Source: Variovorax beijingensis
GTDB lineage: Bacteria; Pseudomonadota; Gammaproteobacteria; Burkholderiales; Burkholderiaceae_C
Direction of reading: 5' to 3'
NCBI RefSeq assembly: GCF_007828835.1
Contig: NZ_VIVL01000018.1
Location: 1 to 64,000 of the forward strand
Length of the DNA stretch: 64,000 bases
Shown here one piece after another: positions 26,786 to 36,000 of this stretch (positions are counted from its first letter, which is position 1; every line of letters begins with the position of its first letter). The translations under genes and the position numbers were made by a program. Below the pieces are notes generated by a model. That model saw only the letters and a program-made list of their open reading frames with translations, did no database searches and had not been told where the DNA came from.

Positions 26786-27979
26786 TCAAGCCCGGGCCGA
26801 CGCGCGATCGGCCGTAGAGGCATTGCCGCGTTCGCGCCGGTCGAGCGAACGGCTCCAGAGCGCGATCGCCAGCCCCGCGAGCGTGAGCAGCGCCGCCACC
26901 CAGCCGAGCGCGCGCAGGCCCGGACCATGGTCGATGACCACGCCGCCCACCCAGGCGCCGAGCGCATTGCCCAGGTTGAAGGCCGCGATGTTGAGGCTCG
27001 ACGCCAGGTTCTGGCCCGCGCCCGAGGCCTTTTCGAGCACGCGCAGCTGCATCGGCGCCACGGTGGCGAACGAAGCGATGCCGAGCAGGCCGACGAACAC
27101 CACGGCCGCGAACGGCGTCCCGATGCTGAACTGCATCGCGCCCAGCACCGCGGCCAGCGCCACCAGCGTGCCGAGCACGGCCGGCATGGTCGACCTGTCG
27201 GCCAGCCTGCCGCCGAGGATGTTGCCCACGGCCAGGCCGCCGCCGAACACCAGCAGGATCGGCGACACCGCCGATTCGGACAGGCCCGCGACCTGCGTCA
27301 GCAAGGGCTGGATGTAGGTGAACACCACGAACACGCCCGCGTAGCCGAGCACCGTCATCGCCAGGCCGAGCAGCACCTGCGGCCGCGCGAGCACCGCGAG
27401 TTCCTCGCGCAGCGGCGCCGGCCTGGCTTCGCCCTTGACGCGGGGCACGAACACGGCAAGCACCGTGAAGGCCAGCACGCCGATCAGCGTCACCGCCCAG
27501 AAGGTGGCGCGCCAGCCGTAGTGCAGCCCGAGCCAGGCGCCGGCGGGTACGCCCAGCAGTGTGGCGGCCGTGAGGCCGGTGAACATGATGGCGATGGCCG
27601 AGGCGCGCCGTTCCGGCGCCACCAGCCCGGTGGCCACCACCGAGCCGACGCCGAAGAAGGTGCCGTGCGCGAGCGAGGTGATCACGCGCGCGGCCATCAG
27701 CAGCTCGTAGCTGGGCGCGAGCGCGCAGGCCAGGTTGCCGAGCGTGAAGATCGCCATCAGCGCGAGCAGCACGGTCTTGCGCGGCAGCTTGCGGGTGGCG
27801 ATGGTCAGGATCGGCGCACCCACGGCCACCCCGAGCGCATAGCCCGAGATCAGCAGGCCGGCGGCCGTGATGGAGACGTGCAGATCCGACGAGACCTGCA
27901 GCAGCAGGCCCATGATGACGAATTCGGTGGTGCCTATTCCGAAGGCACCGGCGGTAAGGGCGAGTAGAGCGATTGGCAT
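26786..27979 (-). CDS. MFS transporter, DHA1 family (AraJ/YdhP-like)
   Basis: 397 residues with twelve membrane segments. The front G-A-F-G-I-G-T-T-E-F-V-I-M-G-L-L is diagnostic for the arabinose-efflux-permease/YdhP branch of drug:H+ antiporters. The second-half motif G-G-R-L-A-D-R-S is near 258. An inner-membrane exporter of small compounds is expected. Divergent from a LysR gene across 94 bp containing a dyad, so regulation by that LysR is likely. The aldo/keto reductase downstream may be in the same transcript. Confidence 0.93.
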   Translation of the reverse strand: MPIALLALTAGAFGIGTTEFVIMGLLLQVSSDLHVSITAAGLLISGYALGVAVGAPILTIATRKLPRKTVLLALMAIFTLGNLACALAPSYELLMAARVITSLAHGTFFGVGSVVATGLVAPERRASAIAIMFTGLTAATLLGVPAGAWLGLHYGWRATFWAVTLIGVLAFTVLAVFVPRVKGEARPAPLREELAVLARPQVLLGLAMTVLGYAGVFVVFTYIQPLLTQVAGLSESAVSPILLVFGGGLAVGNILGGRLADRSTMPAVLGTLVALAAVLGAMQFSIGTPFAAVVFVGLLGIASFATVAPMQLRVLEKASGAGQNLASSLNIAAFNLGNALGAWVGGVVIDHGPGLRALGWVAALLTLAGLAIALWSRSLDRRERGNASTADRASARA

Positions 27980-28040
27980 GATGCCCTGTACTGTGCGGGC
28001 ATCCGGCCTCGATGACTAGAATGCCGCTGCTACACGCACT

Positions 28041-28057
28041 TGTGAATTGAAGTCACA
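28041..28057. promoter_or_regulatory. Dyad in the MFS-LysR divergent region
   Basis: TGTGA (28041-28045) and TCACA (28053-28057) form an inverted repeat around 7 bases, 17 bp before the LysR start. It could be the LysR auto-regulatory site. A CRP-like site would have six central bases, so I do not favour that. Confidence 0.4.
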
Positions 28058-28073
28058 GACAAGGACACCCGCC

Positions 28074-29036
28074 ATGCCGCGCATCGACGTCAACCGCTCC
28101 GGCGAAATGGAAGCCTTCGTGCAGGTGGTCGAAGCCGGCGGCTTTTCCGCGGCGGCGCGGCTGCTCGACATGACGCCTTCGGCGGTGAGCAAGCTGGTCG
28201 CACGGCTCGAATTGCGGCTGGGCATCCAGCTGGTGTACCGCTCCACGCGCAAGCTGCAGCTCACGCCCGAAGGCCTGCATTTCTACGAGCGCAGCACGCG
28301 CGTGCTGGCCGACATGGACGAGGCCGAGCGTTGCGCCGCCGCCGGCGCCGCGCCGCGCGGGCGCGTGAGCATCAACGCGAGCGTGTCCTTCGGGCACCAC
28401 AAGCTGGTTCCGCTGGTGCCGCGCCTGCTCGAGCTGCATCCGCAGATCACGCTGGACATCGCGCTGACCGACCGCATCGTCGACCTGATGGACGAACGCG
28501 CCGACATCGCGATCCGCTGGGGCCAGCTGCCGCCGTCCGACCTGGTGGCGCGGCGGCTGGGCGAAACCAGCCAGTCCATCGTGGCCTCGCCGGGCTACCT
28601 TGCGAAGTACGGCACGCCGCACACGCCGCAGGAACTGGAGGCGCACAACCGGCTGGGCTGGAGCTACCGGCGCAATACGCCCGACTGGCCCTTGCGCGTG
28701 GATGGGCGAACGGTCTCGCTGCCCGTGGCCGGGCCGGTGCGCGCGGGCGACGGCGAAACCCTGCGCCAGCTGGCCCTTGCCGGCGCGGGGGTGGCGCGGC
28801 TGTCGCTGTACCACATCCAGCACGACATCGATGCGGGCCGCCTGGTGCCGCTGCTCGAAGAATTCAATCCGGGCGAGGTGGAGCCGATCCACGCGGTGTA
28901 CATCGGCAAGGCCGGCACCTTGCCGGCGCGCGTGCGCGCGGTGCTCGACTTCCTGGTGGCGTACTCGGGTGTCGGAGGAGGGCGCTACACGCTCAAGCGC
29001 AGCGCGCCGATGCCCGCGAATTCCACCGCCACCTGA
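28074..29036 (+). CDS. LysR family transcriptional regulator
   Basis: 320 residues from the ATG at 28074. The DNA-binding domain covers about 8-66 (E-A-F-V-Q-V-V-E-A-G-G-F-S-A-A-A-R, T-P-S-A-V-S-K-L-V-A-R-L-E). The effector-binding part has the D-I-A-I-R-W-G-Q-L pattern typical of DmlR-like LysR proteins. It is divergent from an MFS exporter, which is its likely target. Its 3' end overlaps the convergent hydratase gene by 52 bp. Confidence 0.93.
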   Translation: MPRIDVNRSGEMEAFVQVVEAGGFSAAARLLDMTPSAVSKLVARLELRLGIQLVYRSTRKLQLTPEGLHFYERSTRVLADMDEAERCAAAGAAPRGRVSINASVSFGHHKLVPLVPRLLELHPQITLDIALTDRIVDLMDERADIAIRWGQLPPSDLVARRLGETSQSIVASPGYLAKYGTPHTPQELEAHNRLGWSYRRNTPDWPLRVDGRTVSLPVAGPVRAGDGETLRQLALAGAGVARLSLYHIQHDIDAGRLVPLLEEFNPGEVEPIHAVYIGKAGTLPARVRAVLDFLVAYSGVGGGRYTLKRSAPMPANSTAT

Positions 29037-29758
29037 TCGCCGCGGCGGCAGGGCACGATGCCGACCCACGAGCCGGTGGTGACCACGGTGCCGGCCGGCG
29101 CGGTCTGCCCATGGCGCGTAACGTGGCGCAGCCAGGCCGGCAGAAGCCACGCGGGATCGGCCAGCGGATGGGTGCCTTCGCGCACCACGGTGTCGGCGTT
29201 GCCGACCTTCGTTTCGCAGCGCTGCGAAGCCCAGTCGACCGCGGCATAGGGCTGCCATTCGCCGATCGCGAGCGCGCCGTGCACCTGCGAATCGGCCAGG
29301 CGCAGCAAGGCGGGCGTGGCGGCCAGGTCCTGCCAGCGCGAATCGACGATCTCGACGGAGACGGCCATGGCATCGATGAGCGAAGCCGCATCGCCGTGGT
29401 CGAGCTGCGCGGCTTGCGCGGGCGTCACGTCCTGTCCGAGGCGCAGCGCGATCTCGGCCTCGATGCCGGGCACGTGAAAGGCAAGGTCGCTGAAATCGGC
29501 CGGGCTCGTGCGCACGCCGGCCGGGGGCAGCGGCGCATGCGTGAGCGTGGCGCTGCGCGAGCCGCCGCCGGATTTCCAATGGCGGGGGACGGCGCCGTCG
29601 TCGCCGAACCAGCCGAGTGCGGCGGCCACGGCGTCCTGCACTTCATAGGCCTGGGTTGCGTCTTGCAGCGCGTCGGTCCAGGGCGCGGCGCCGAGAGTGC
29701 GGTTGTTCCGGCGCGCGGCGATCAGCGCGTCGGCGAGGGCGGTCATCGATGAGTTCAT
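28985..29758 (-). CDS. 2-keto-4-pentenoate hydratase family protein
   Basis: 257 residues, the family length. The fold of the fumarylacetoacetase/hydratase (MhpD) group is indicated by V-P-G-I-E-A-E-I-A-L-R-L, where the two glutamates are metal ligands, by S-V-E-I-V-D-S-R with a third ligand, and by T-G-S-W-V-G-I near the C terminus. Members hydrate 2-hydroxypenta-2,4-dienoate in aromatic meta-cleavage pathways, or decarboxylate 4-oxalocrotonate. No other meta-pathway gene is nearby, so the substrate is open. A dispersed repeat ends 18 bp upstream of the ATG. Confidence 0.88.
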   Translation of the reverse strand: MNSSMTALADALIAARRNNRTLGAAPWTDALQDATQAYEVQDAVAAALGWFGDDGAVPRHWKSGGGSRSATLTHAPLPPAGVRTSPADFSDLAFHVPGIEAEIALRLGQDVTPAQAAQLDHGDAASLIDAMAVSVEIVDSRWQDLAATPALLRLADSQVHGALAIGEWQPYAAVDWASQRCETKVGNADTVVREGTHPLADPAWLLPAWLRHVTRHGQTAPAGTVVTTGSWVGIVPCRRGDQVAVEFAGIGALRLSV

Positions 29759-29776
29759 TCGGCGATTTTCTCAGTT

Positions 29777-29873
29777 GCTCTGGCGTGTTGTATTTGCGGG
29801 TTCTTGTGTTCGGGCGCTGCTGTTCAGGGCGCGTGCACAGGCCACCGGGTACTCCCCTCCGCGAATGTCCCCC
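29777..29873 (+). repeat. Dispersed ~100 bp leader element, copy 2 (upstream of the hydratase gene)
   Basis: Aligns with the reverse complement of 6385-6490, sharing GGCGTGTTGT, TTCTTGTGTT and the perfectly conserved blocks GCGCGTGCACAGGCCACCGG and GTACTCCCCTCCGCGAATGT. The element lies just upstream of the hydratase ATG (29758, minus strand), with the same orientation towards the gene as copy 1 has towards livF. The other arm of the inverted repeat at 6202-6260 is missing here. Nothing else is seen in the 147 bp gap. Confidence 0.7.
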
Positions 29874-29905
29874 GTCGGCGGGAGCGCACCCCGAACAAGA
29901 GCGCT

Positions 29906-30886
29906 TCAAGTGTCCACATGCACCTTGCCATCCTTCACCACCTTCGCCCACTTGGCGATCTCGGTGGCAATGAACTGTTTGAACTTGTCCTGCGACCCGC
30001 CGCCATCCTCGGCGCCATAGGTGTCGAGCTTTTCCTGCACGTCGGGCATCGCGAGTGCCGTGTTGACGTCGCGGTTCACCTTCTCGGCAATGCCCTGCGG
30101 CAGCTTGCCCGGGCCCGCGAGCCCGTACCACGTCGTGGCCTCGAAACCCGCGAAGCCCTGCTCTTGCATCGTCGGCACGTTCGGATGTCCCTTGGCGCGC
30201 TTGCCGCGCGTTTGCGCCACGGCCAGCACGCGGCCGCTCTTCACGTGCGGCGTGGCCGCGGTCATGGTCTCGAAGCTGTACTGGATCTGGCCGCCCATCA
30301 GGTCGGCCAGCAGAGGGCCGCTGCCCTTGTAGGGCACATGCAGCGCATCGACCCCGGCCTGCAGCTTGAACATTTCCAGCGCCAGGTGCTGCGCCGACCC
30401 CGCGCCCGCCGAACCGAAGCTCACCGTGCCGGGCGAGGCCTTGCATGCCGCCACGATGTCCTTCACCGTGAGCGCCTTCTGCGCCGGGCTGGCGATCAGC
30501 AGGTTGGGCGTGACGCCCACCAGCACGATCGGCACGAAGTCGCGCTCCACGCTGTAGCGCAGCTTGGGCTGCAGGCTGGGCGCGAGCGCATGGCTGTTGA
30601 TGTGCGCCATGAGCAGCGTGCTGCCGTCGCTGGGCTGCTGCGACACGTATTCGGCCGCCAGCACGCCGGCCACGCCGCCCTTGTTCTCGACGATGACCTG
30701 CTGGTTCCACATCACCGTGAGTTTCTGGGCCACCACGCGTGCGAGCGCATCGGTGCCGCCGCCGGGCGGAAAGCCCACCACGATGCGCACCGGCCCCGAA
30801 GGCCACTCCTGCGCGAAGAGCCGGGGCACGCCCAGCGTGGCGGCCGCGGCACCCGCGGCTTGGATCAGCGTACGTCTCTGCATCAT
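29906..30886 (-). CDS. Bug family (TctC-like) tripartite tricarboxylate transporter substrate-binding protein
   Basis: 326 residues with a signal peptide of about 26 residues ending L-F-A before Q-E-W-P. Family landmarks are I-V-V-G-F-P-P-G-G-G-T-D, the acid-binding loop near the N terminus; V-I-V-E-N-K-G-G; P-D-G/S-D-G-S-T-L-L; and G-G-Q-I-Q-Y-S-F. Bug proteins bind carboxylates or amino acids in the periplasm. No TctA/TctB membrane partner is in the window, which is usual for Burkholderiales Bug genes. It is 110 bp downstream of the aminotransferase gene on the same strand and probably supplies that catabolic unit. Confidence 0.95.
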   Translation of the reverse strand: MMQRRTLIQAAGAAAATLGVPRLFAQEWPSGPVRIVVGFPPGGGTDALARVVAQKLTVMWNQQVIVENKGGVAGVLAAEYVSQQPSDGSTLLMAHINSHALAPSLQPKLRYSVERDFVPIVLVGVTPNLLIASPAQKALTVKDIVAACKASPGTVSFGSAGAGSAQHLALEMFKLQAGVDALHVPYKGSGPLLADLMGGQIQYSFETMTAATPHVKSGRVLAVAQTRGKRAKGHPNVPTMQEQGFAGFEATTWYGLAGPGKLPQGIAEKVNRDVNTALAMPDVQEKLDTYGAEDGGGSQDKFKQFIATEIAKWAKVVKDGKVHVDT

Positions 30887-30996
30887 CTTTGTCTCCAGTG
30901 TGGGGTGGGTCCGATGCGTGCCGGGATCGAAAGCCCGGCAGGGTGGCGGTCGCCGCGCCGTTCGAGCGGCGCGCTGCGGCCGGTGTGTTCTTGCGG

Positions 30997-32241
30997 CTAC
31001 GCGGCCTTCTGCAGGCCGGCATGCGCCGCTGCATGGCTCGCGAAATGGTCCATCGCGGCCTGCACGCCGCTGCCCGCGAGCTTGATGCCGCTGAGCTTCA
31101 TGCCCATCTCGACGCCCGCGACCATGGCCACCAGCGTCAGGTCGTTGCTGTCGCCCAGGTGGCCCATGCGGAACATGCGGCCCTTGAGCTTGCCCAGGCC
31201 GGTGCCCAGCGAAAGGTCGAAGCGCTGGTGGATCAGGCGGCGCAGCGCATCGGCATCGACGCCCTCGGGCGTGATCACGCCGGTGAGCACGGGCGAATAC
31301 ACGGCCGGGTCGGCGCACTGGATCGGCAGGCCCCAGGCATTGACTGCCGCGCGCACGCCGGCGGCCCAGCGCTGATGGCGCGCAAACACGTTGTCCAGTC
31401 CTTCGGCCAGCAGCATGTCGAGCGATTCCGACAGGCCGTAGAGCAGGTTGGTGTTGGGCGTGTAGGGCCAGTAGCCGTCCTTGTTCATCTCCACGATCTC
31501 GTCCCAGGCCCAGAACGCGCGCGGCAGCCTGGCGCTTTTCGAGGCTTCGAGCGCGCGCGGCGAGAGTGCGTTGAAGCTGATGCCCGGCGGCAGCATCAGG
31601 CCCTTCTGCGAGCCGCTGATGGTGACGTCCACGCCCCATTCGTCGTGCCGGAAATCGGCGCTCGCCAAACCCGAGATGCTGTCGACCATCAGCAGGGCCG
31701 GGTGGCCCGCCGCATCGATGGCCTTGCGCACCGAGGCGATGTCGGAAGTGACGCCGGTGGAGGTTTCGTTGTGCACCACGCACACTGCCTTGATCTTCCT
31801 TTCGGTGTCCTTGCGCAGGCGCGCCTCGATGAGGTCGGCCTGCACGCCGCGGCGCCAGCTGGGTGCGGCGGGCAGTTGCTCGTCCTTGCCGGACCAGGCG
31901 AGGAATTCGGTCGACAGGCCGAGCCGCGTGGCCATCTTCTGCCACAGCGATGCGAAGTGGCCGGTCTCGTACATCAGCACGTGGTCGCCCGGGCTCAGCG
32001 TGTTGGCGAGCGCAGCCTCCCAGGCGCCGGTGCCGGAGGCAGGGTAGATCGCGACCGGGTGCTTCGTCTTGAAGATCTGCTTGATGCCGCCCAGCACCTT
32101 GAGCCCCAGCGTGCCGAACTCGGGCCCGCGGTGGTCGATGGTCGGCAGGCTCATGGCCCGCAGGATGCGGTCGGGCACCGGGCTCGGCCCGGGAATCTGG
32201 AGGAAGTGGCGGCCGGTGGGATGGAGGTCGAGTTGCAGCAT
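30997..32241 (-). CDS. PLP-dependent alanine/serine-glyoxylate aminotransferase family protein
   Basis: 414 residues. I choose the ATG at 32241 because AAAGGACAG stands just upstream; an in-frame ATG at 32274 is less likely. Class V aminotransferase features: P-G-P-S-P-V-P near 18-24, the A-S-G-T-G-A-W-E-A phosphate loop, V-D-S-I-S-G-L-A with the PLP aspartate, and the Schiff-base lysine in S-G-S-Q-K-G-L-M. These enzymes transfer amino groups to glyoxylate or pyruvate. Divergent from a GntR regulator with shared operator-like repeats. Together with the FAD/Fe-S oxidase this suggests oxidation of a 2-hydroxyacid followed by transamination. Confidence 0.92.
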   Translation of the reverse strand: MLQLDLHPTGRHFLQIPGPSPVPDRILRAMSLPTIDHRGPEFGTLGLKVLGGIKQIFKTKHPVAIYPASGTGAWEAALANTLSPGDHVLMYETGHFASLWQKMATRLGLSTEFLAWSGKDEQLPAAPSWRRGVQADLIEARLRKDTERKIKAVCVVHNETSTGVTSDIASVRKAIDAAGHPALLMVDSISGLASADFRHDEWGVDVTISGSQKGLMLPPGISFNALSPRALEASKSARLPRAFWAWDEIVEMNKDGYWPYTPNTNLLYGLSESLDMLLAEGLDNVFARHQRWAAGVRAAVNAWGLPIQCADPAVYSPVLTGVITPEGVDADALRRLIHQRFDLSLGTGLGKLKGRMFRMGHLGDSNDLTLVAMVAGVEMGMKLSGIKLAGSGVQAAMDHFASHAAAHAGLQKAA

Positions 32242-32264
32242 GGACTGTCCTTTCGCTTTCAGTT

Positions 32265-32352
32265 TTGCATTCAAAATTGAATTTGACGTGATGGTTTACC
32301 CTTATATGTTCGGGTTGTTGGCATCGTTTTTTGCATTCAAAATGCATTCAAG
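32265..32352. promoter_or_regulatory. Operator-like repeats between aminotransferase and GntR genes
   Basis: The motif TTGCATTCAAAA occurs at 32265-32276 and 32331-32342, and TGCATTCAAG at 32343-32352. The first is part of a dyad, ATTCAA-AA-TTGAAT at 32269-32282. The three sites flank both divergent promoters, and the region is unusually AT-rich for this genome. FadR/GntR-type regulators bind short dyads of this kind, so these are the best candidates for the site of the adjacent regulator. Confidence 0.6.
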
Positions 32353-32362
32353 GGAAACAGAA

Positions 32363-33061
32363 ATGACCGCCGACATCATCGAAATCTCGCGCCTCGCGCT
32401 GCACGACCAGGTGGCTTCGCGTCTGCGCACGATGCTGGTCGAGGGGCACATCGCGCCCGGTGCCAAGCTCAACGAGCGCGAGCTCTGCCTCCAGCTGCGC
32501 GTCTCGCGCACGCCGCTGCGCGAGGCCATCAAGCTGCTCGCGGCCGAAGGGCTGGTCGACCTGCTGCCCAACCGCGGCGCGGTGGCGGTGAAGCTCACCG
32601 AGGCCGACGTACTCAACACCTTCGAGGTCCTGGCCATGCTCGAAGGCATGTCGGGCGAGCTGGCGGCCAAGCGCATCACCGACGAAGAACTGGCCGAGGT
32701 GCGCGCGCTGCATTACGAAATGATGGCCTGCTTCGCGCGGCGCGATCTCTCGGGCTACTACCGCCTCAACGCGCGCATCCACACCGCCATCAACGAGGCC
32801 GCGGGCAACCCGGTGCTGGCCGGCACCTACCGCTCCATCAATGCCCGCGTGCAGTCGCTGCGCTTTCGCACCAACCAGGACGAGGCCAAGTGGAAGCACG
32901 CGGTCGAAGAGCACGAACAGATGGTCCAGGCGCTGGCCGCGCGCGATGCGCCGGCGATGCGCAAGGTGCTGGTCGCGCACCTGATGCGCAAGCGCGACAC
33001 GGTGCTCGAGCTGATGCGCACCGGCCAGATCTATCCCCAGGCCCACAACAAGGCGAGCTGA
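32363..33061 (+). CDS. GntR family transcriptional regulator, FCD type
   Basis: 232 residues from the ATG at 32363 (AGGGAAA upstream). N-terminal winged helix with the GntR pattern G-A-K-L-N-E-R-E-L-C and V-S-R-T-P-L-R-E-A-I-K-L-L-A at about 35-65. The C-terminal all-helical FCD domain holds the metal/acid-binding histidines in N-A-R-I-H and the V-E-E-H-E-Q-M block. FCD regulators usually sense carboxylates. It is divergent from the aminotransferase and 16 bp ahead of the FAD/Fe-S oxidase, so it most likely controls both as well as itself. Confidence 0.95.
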   Translation: MTADIIEISRLALHDQVASRLRTMLVEGHIAPGAKLNERELCLQLRVSRTPLREAIKLLAAEGLVDLLPNRGAVAVKLTEADVLNTFEVLAMLEGMSGELAAKRITDEELAEVRALHYEMMACFARRDLSGYYRLNARIHTAINEAAGNPVLAGTYRSINARVQSLRFRTNQDEAKWKHAVEEHEQMVQALAARDAPAMRKVLVAHLMRKRDTVLELMRTGQIYPQAHNKAS

Positions 33062-33077
33062 GCTTCACCACCACACC

Positions 33078-36000
33078 ATGCGCGTCGATCCCGCCAGCCA
33101 CATCCAGCCCGCCGGAACCGTTCTTCCGCCCAACGACACCTGCGAGCTGCTCGCACGCCGGCTGCGCGCCGAGACCGGGGGCGAGGTGCTGTTCGACGAC
33201 GGCTCGCGCGGCCGCTACGCCACCGATGCGTCGATCTACCAGATCACGCCGGTCGGCGCCTTCGTGCCGACGAATGAACGCGACATTGCCACCGCCATCG
33301 ACATCGCACGCGACCTGAAGGTGCCGGTGCTCGCGCGCGGCGGCGGCACCAGCCAGTGCGGCCAGACCACGGGCGCCGCGCTGGTGATCGACAACAGCAA
33401 GCATTTCCGCCGCGTGCTCGACGTGAACGTGGAGGAGGGCACGGCCACCGTCGAGCCCGGCCTGGTGCTCGACCACCTCAATGCGCAGCTCAAGCCGCAC
33501 GGCCTGTGGTACCCGGTGGACGTGTCGACCAGCGCGCAGGCCACGCTGGGCGGCATGGCGGGCAACAACTCCTGCGGCTCGCGCTCCATCGCCTACGGCA
33601 ACATGGTGCACAACGTGCTGGGCGCGAGCGCCTGGCTCTCGAGCGGCGAGCTGGTGGAGTTCGGCCCGCAATCCACGTTGGGCGCCCGCGCGGCGGGCAT
33701 CGCGAAGTTCGTGCACGGGCTCGCGCTGGCGCACCGCGAGCAGATCCATGCCCACTGGCCCAAGGTGCTGCGCCGCGTGGCCGGCTACAACCTCGACATC
33801 TTCGACAACCAGAGCGAGCGCCCCTACGCCGCCGACGGCAGCGTGAACCTCGCGCACCTTTTGATCGGCGCCGAAGGAACGCTGGCCTACACGAGGAGCC
33901 TCAAGCTCAAGCTCGCGCCGCTGCCGCGAGCCAAGGTGCTGGGCATCGTGAACTTCCCGACCTTCCATGCGGCCATGGATGCGGCGCAGCACATCGTGAA
34001 GCTGGGCCCCACGGCGGTGGAGCTGGTCGACCGCACGATGATCGAGCTGAGCCTGGCCAACCCGGCCTTCAAGCCCACGGTGGAAACAGCGCTGATCGGC
34101 AAGCCCGCGGCCATCCTGCTGGTGGAGTTTGCCGGTGCCGACAAGGCCGCTTTGCTGCCGCAACTGAAGCAACTGGTCGAGCTGATGGGCGACTTGGGCC
34201 TGCCCGGCAGCGTGGTCGAAATGCCCGACGACGCGCGCCAGAAGAACCTGTGGGAAGTGCGCAAGGCCGGCCTCAACATCATGATGAGTCTGAAGGGCGA
34301 CGGCAAGCCGGTGAGCTTCATCGAGGACTGCGCCGTGCCGCTCGAGCACCTGGCCGAATACACCGATGCATTGACCGAGGTGTTTGCGAGGTACGGCAGC
34401 CGCGGCACCTGGTATGCGCACGCCTCGGTCGGCACGCTGCACGTGCGGCCGATCCTGGACATGCGCACCGACGGCGGCGCCAAGATGCGCGCGATTGCGG
34501 AAGAAGCCGCGGCGCTGGTGCGCAAGTACAAGGGCGCCTTCAGCGGCGAGCATGGCGACGGCCTGTGCCGCGGCGAGTGGATCGAATGGCAGTTCGGCCC
34601 GGCCCTCAACGAGGCCTTCCGCGCCATCAAGCAGGAGCTCGATCCGGCCCACCTGTTCAACCCCGGCAAGATCGTCGACCCGCCGCGCATGGACGATGCA
34701 TCGCTGTTCCGATTTGCGCCGCCCACCGCGCCCAGGCCCTACCGGCGCATCGAACTCAAGCCCGTGCTCGACTGGTCGGCCTGGAACGTCAATGCCGACC
34801 CGGTGACCGAGCAGACCACCGCGCCCGGCACCGGCGGCGACAGCACCGGCGGCCTCGCCAAGGCCGTGGAGATGTGCAACAACAACGGCCACTGCCGCAA
34901 GTTCGACGCCGGCACCATGTGCCCGAGCTACCGCGTGACGCGCGACGAGCAGCACCTCACGCGCGGGCGCGCCAACACGCTGCGCCTCGCGCTCTCGGGC
35001 CAGCTCGGTGCCGATGCATTCACCAGCGAAGAGATGTACGAGACCATGGACCTGTGCGTCGGCTGCAAGGGCTGCAAGCGCGACTGCCCGACCGGCGTCG
35101 ACATGGCGAAGATGAAGATCGAGTTTCTCGACCACTACAAGAAGCGCCACGGCCACTCGCTCAAGGACAGGCTGGTGGCCCGCATGCCCGACTACGCCCA
35201 CAGGGCGAGCCGCGTGCCCTGGCTCATGAACCTGCGCAACACCGTGCCCGGCGCGGCCTGGCTGGGCGAGAAGCTGCTGGGTTTTTCAGCGCGCCGGTCG
35301 CTGCCCCAATGGCGCTCGGACACCTTCTGGCGCGCCAAGGCCGACCTGCACGGCATGTTCGCCAGCCGCGAGGCCGTGCTGTCGGTGCAGGCGAACGGCG
35401 GCCGCGCCGCGGTGCTTTTCGTCGACACCTTCAACGGCACCTTCGAAAGCGAGAACGCGCTGGCGGCGGCCCGCGTGCTCAAGGCCGCGGGCTACACGCT
35501 GCACACGGTCGAGAAGAGCGGCGGGCACCACTGCTGCGGCCGCACCTTCCTGGCGAGCGGCATGGTGGGCGAGGCCAAGCGCCGTGCCGAGGCGCTGATC
35601 GATGCGCTCAGGCCCCTCGCCGAGGCCGGCATTGCCATCGTCGGGCTCGAGCCATCGTGCCTGCTCACGCTGCGCGACGAAACCCTGGTGATGGGCTTCG
35701 GCAAGAAGGCCGAAACCGTGGCGAAGCAGGCTTTGCTGTTCGAGGAGTTCATTGCGCGCGAACTCAAGGCCGGCCGCTTCAAGCTCGCGCTCACGCCGGC
35801 CACGGCGCCGATCCTGCTGCACGGCCATTGCCACCAGAAGGCCTTCGGCGCAGTCAGCCCGATATTGGATGTGCTTCGGCTCATTCCCGGCGCCGAGCCC
35901 GAGCTGATCGAAAGCTCCTGCTGCGGCATGGCCGGCAGTTTCGGCTACGAAGCGCGGCATATCGACGTGTCGATGCAGATGGCCGAGGCCAGCCTGCTGC

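Noticed and set aside
28041..28057. CRP binding site
   Set aside because: The half-sites TGTGA and TCACA fit, but the spacing is seven bases instead of six and the site is in a LysR divergent promoter, so a LysR site is more likely.
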